DNA of 64,000 bases from Alexandriicola marinus (GTDB lineage Bacteria > Pseudomonadota > Alphaproteobacteria > Rhodobacterales > Rhodobacteraceae). Position numbers and translations under genes: made by a program. Positions 62,969 through 64,000 of the stretch are shown here, one piece after another (the first letter of the stretch is position 1; each line of letters begins with the position of its first letter). Location: positions 860,501 through 924,500 of the forward strand of contig NZ_RBVZ01000002.1 of the NCBI RefSeq assembly GCF_004000435.1, written 5' to 3'. A model generated the notes under the pieces. The model did not search any database, was not told where the DNA came from, and saw only the letters and a program-made list of their open reading frames with translations.

Positions 62969-64000
62969 TCAGGCAATCTGCGCCTTTGCCTCCTCCGAGA
63001 TGATCTTTGACGGTTTGGTTTCCTTGCCAACCTCGGTCAACGGGGTGAAGCCCACCATGCTTGCTCCGCCCGGCAATGGCATGAACCTGCACGAAAGCGC
63101 CCGGCCATCACGGCGGCGGATATCCCCTTCCACAAGAAACCTGTCGTTCAGCCGCGTTGCGAATTTGCGGGCCTCTTTCCAGATCGGCCCGGGGGCTGAT
63201 CGTTCCTGCCAAAGGTCGATCGCGTCTCGAAATCCGACTTCGTCCATCGCTTCGGCCGAGTGGCCCCAACAGGCCCCATAGGCCGCATTGCTGATCCAGA
63301 GCGTGCCTGCCGGGGAAAAGACGGCGATCGCCTCGTCGAGTGTATCGAGGACATTTTGCGCAATCTCGAGTTCAGACCGGAAACTCCGGGTCAGCGAAAT
63401 CTCGGCAGTGATATCCTCGAACGTAAGCGCGATGGCGCCGTCTGGATGTGGCCGTCCGGTGACGCGATAGGTCTGCCCGTTGGTGAGAGACCAGCTTTCC
63501 CGGTAGGAACCGCGTTCGGCCGCCACCTCGAGCGCCGCGACCTCCTCGCGCCATGTTCGGTAGTTCGAAGGCTCGGGGATCATGTTACCTTCGCGCAGAC
63601 GATCAAGAAACGCGCGGATCGGAGGCTGGCCGCTAAGAAAGGAAATCGGCAGCCCGGTCAGATCAAGTAGGGCGGGATTGAAGATCACCAGCCGCCGTTT
63701 GCGATCAAATATCGCAAGCCCGATGGACAGCTGAGCGAAAGTCTTTGTCATTGTTTGCAGAAACTGACGGTTCTGAGTCTCGGCGCTCACGACCTCTCCG
63801 ATATCGGAGGCAAAGTTCAGCGTCCCCGCGCCGCGTTTGCGGCTCTTGATCTCGAACCAGCGCTCGGACTGGTTTCCCTGCATGGTGATGCACAGGCGCG
63901 CTGTGGCGACGTCATCTTCGCCCGTGGTGGGGGGCAGGTTCGCGAACAGCTGCGCGGGCGGCCAGACGGTCGCCTGCCCCGGGTGCGCGGGATTGAGTTG
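62969..64000 (-). CDS. PAS-domain protein (N-terminus outside the window)
   Basis: An open frame of 343 codons runs to the edge at base 64000; an internal ATG at 63881-63883 is probably not the true start, since no stop occurs upstream. Two PAS-like regions are seen (about 45-165 and 170-280 counted from that ATG), with GLAIFDRKRRLVIFNPALLDLTG typical of the first (split near residues 54-76). The protein ends 25 residues later, so no histidine kinase domain follows. It may be a sensor that acts without kinase activity, or the missing N-terminus holds another domain. Confidence 0.72.
   Translation of the reverse strand, partial: QLNPAHPGQATVWPPAQLFANLPPTTGEDDVATARLCITMQGNQSERWFEIKSRKRGAGTLNFASDIGEVVSAETQNRQFLQTMTKTFAQLSIGLAIFDRKRRLVIFNPALLDLTGLPISFLSGQPPIRAFLDRLREGNMIPEPSNYRTWREEVAALEVAAERGSYRESWSLTNGQTYRVTGRPHPDGAIALTFEDITAEISLTRSFRSELEIAQNVLDTLDEAIAVFSPAGTLWISNAAYGACWGHSAEAMDEVGFRDAIDLWQERSAPGPIWKEARKFATRLNDRFLVEGDIRRRDGRALSCRFMPLPGGASMVGFTPLTEVGKETKPSKIISEEAKAQIA

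Noticed and set aside
1-64000. Mobile elements, prophage or a defence system
   Set aside because: No transposase, integrase, terminal repeats, tRNA-flanked insertion, toxin-antitoxin pair, restriction enzyme or CRISPR repeats were recognised; FxsA is the only protein with a phage-related name and it is in a conserved housekeeping context.

Overview
The window is a GC-rich (roughly 60-65% by eye), densely packed stretch of core chromosome from an alphaproteobacterium, most likely a member of the Rhodobacterales (Rhodobacteraceae/Roseobacteraceae). The evidence is the gene order rho-mnmE-mnmG-rsmG-parA-parB on one side of an AT-rich spacer and maf-aroE-coaE-dnaQ with secB on the other. HemJ, AddAB, FxsA/Tim44-type/MltA/Smr neighbours and frequent ATGA, GTGA and TGATG stop-start overlaps agree with this. 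I see no rRNA, tRNA, CRISPR array, transposase, integrase or prophage gene; this is housekeeping DNA, not an accessory island. No genome-wide comparison was possible, so the taxonomic call is an inference.

Layout. 1-1,506: rimP and the first third of nusA (cut by the window edge), with a promoter and an intrinsic terminator-like hairpin in their leader. 1,569-9,519: an orphan peptide-type substrate-binding protein, a prolyl aminopeptidase, ubiG, a comF-grxC-nitrilase-marR run, a degenerate methyltransferase-like gene, hemH and a small membrane protein. 9,605-11,422: two L,D-transpeptidase-like proteins flanking a CAP-domain lipoprotein. 11,520-21,222: one leftward run of hslO, a CoA-type NUDIX, cca, three tandem type I ABC exporters and an RNA methyltransferase; a candidate leader peptide inside nested hairpins lies before the exporters. 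21,301-31,556: a NUDIX hydrolase, membrane proteins, argG, a class IV aminotransferase with a sulfotransferase-like partner, a 56-residue secreted protein, malic enzyme and mutS. 31,560-35,845: grpE/hrcA against rph-rdgB-hemW.

35,842-46,845 is the replication-origin neighbourhood. parB, parA, rsmG, mnmG, mnmE, rho and hemJ run left, and maf, aroE, coaE and dnaQ run right, away from a 411-bp gene-free AT-rich spacer (43,184-43,594) with DnaA boxes, the best of which covers the maf start codon. Two ParB-binding parS palindromes lie inside coding DNA at the start of mnmG and near the start of rsmG. ParA, ParB, parS and oriC together form a chromosome replication and segregation locus.

46,905-51,033: fxsA, a Tim44-type protein, mltA, an Smr protein and an MFS transporter. 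51,097-54,018: an hslV-membrane protein-hslU operon. 54,131-64,000: a leftward operon-like run of PAS protein (partial), tsaE, an AmgK-like kinase, a MurU-like nucleotidyltransferase, addB, addA and trxA, closed by a good intrinsic terminator after trxA. The only gene-free stretch over 300 bp is the oriC spacer.

I did not find a clearly new multi-gene system. The points most worth checking are the rimP-nusA attenuator, the exporter leader peptide, the DnaA box on the maf start, the membrane gene embedded between hslV and hslU, and the AmgK-like kinase that lacks an expected metal-binding Asp.
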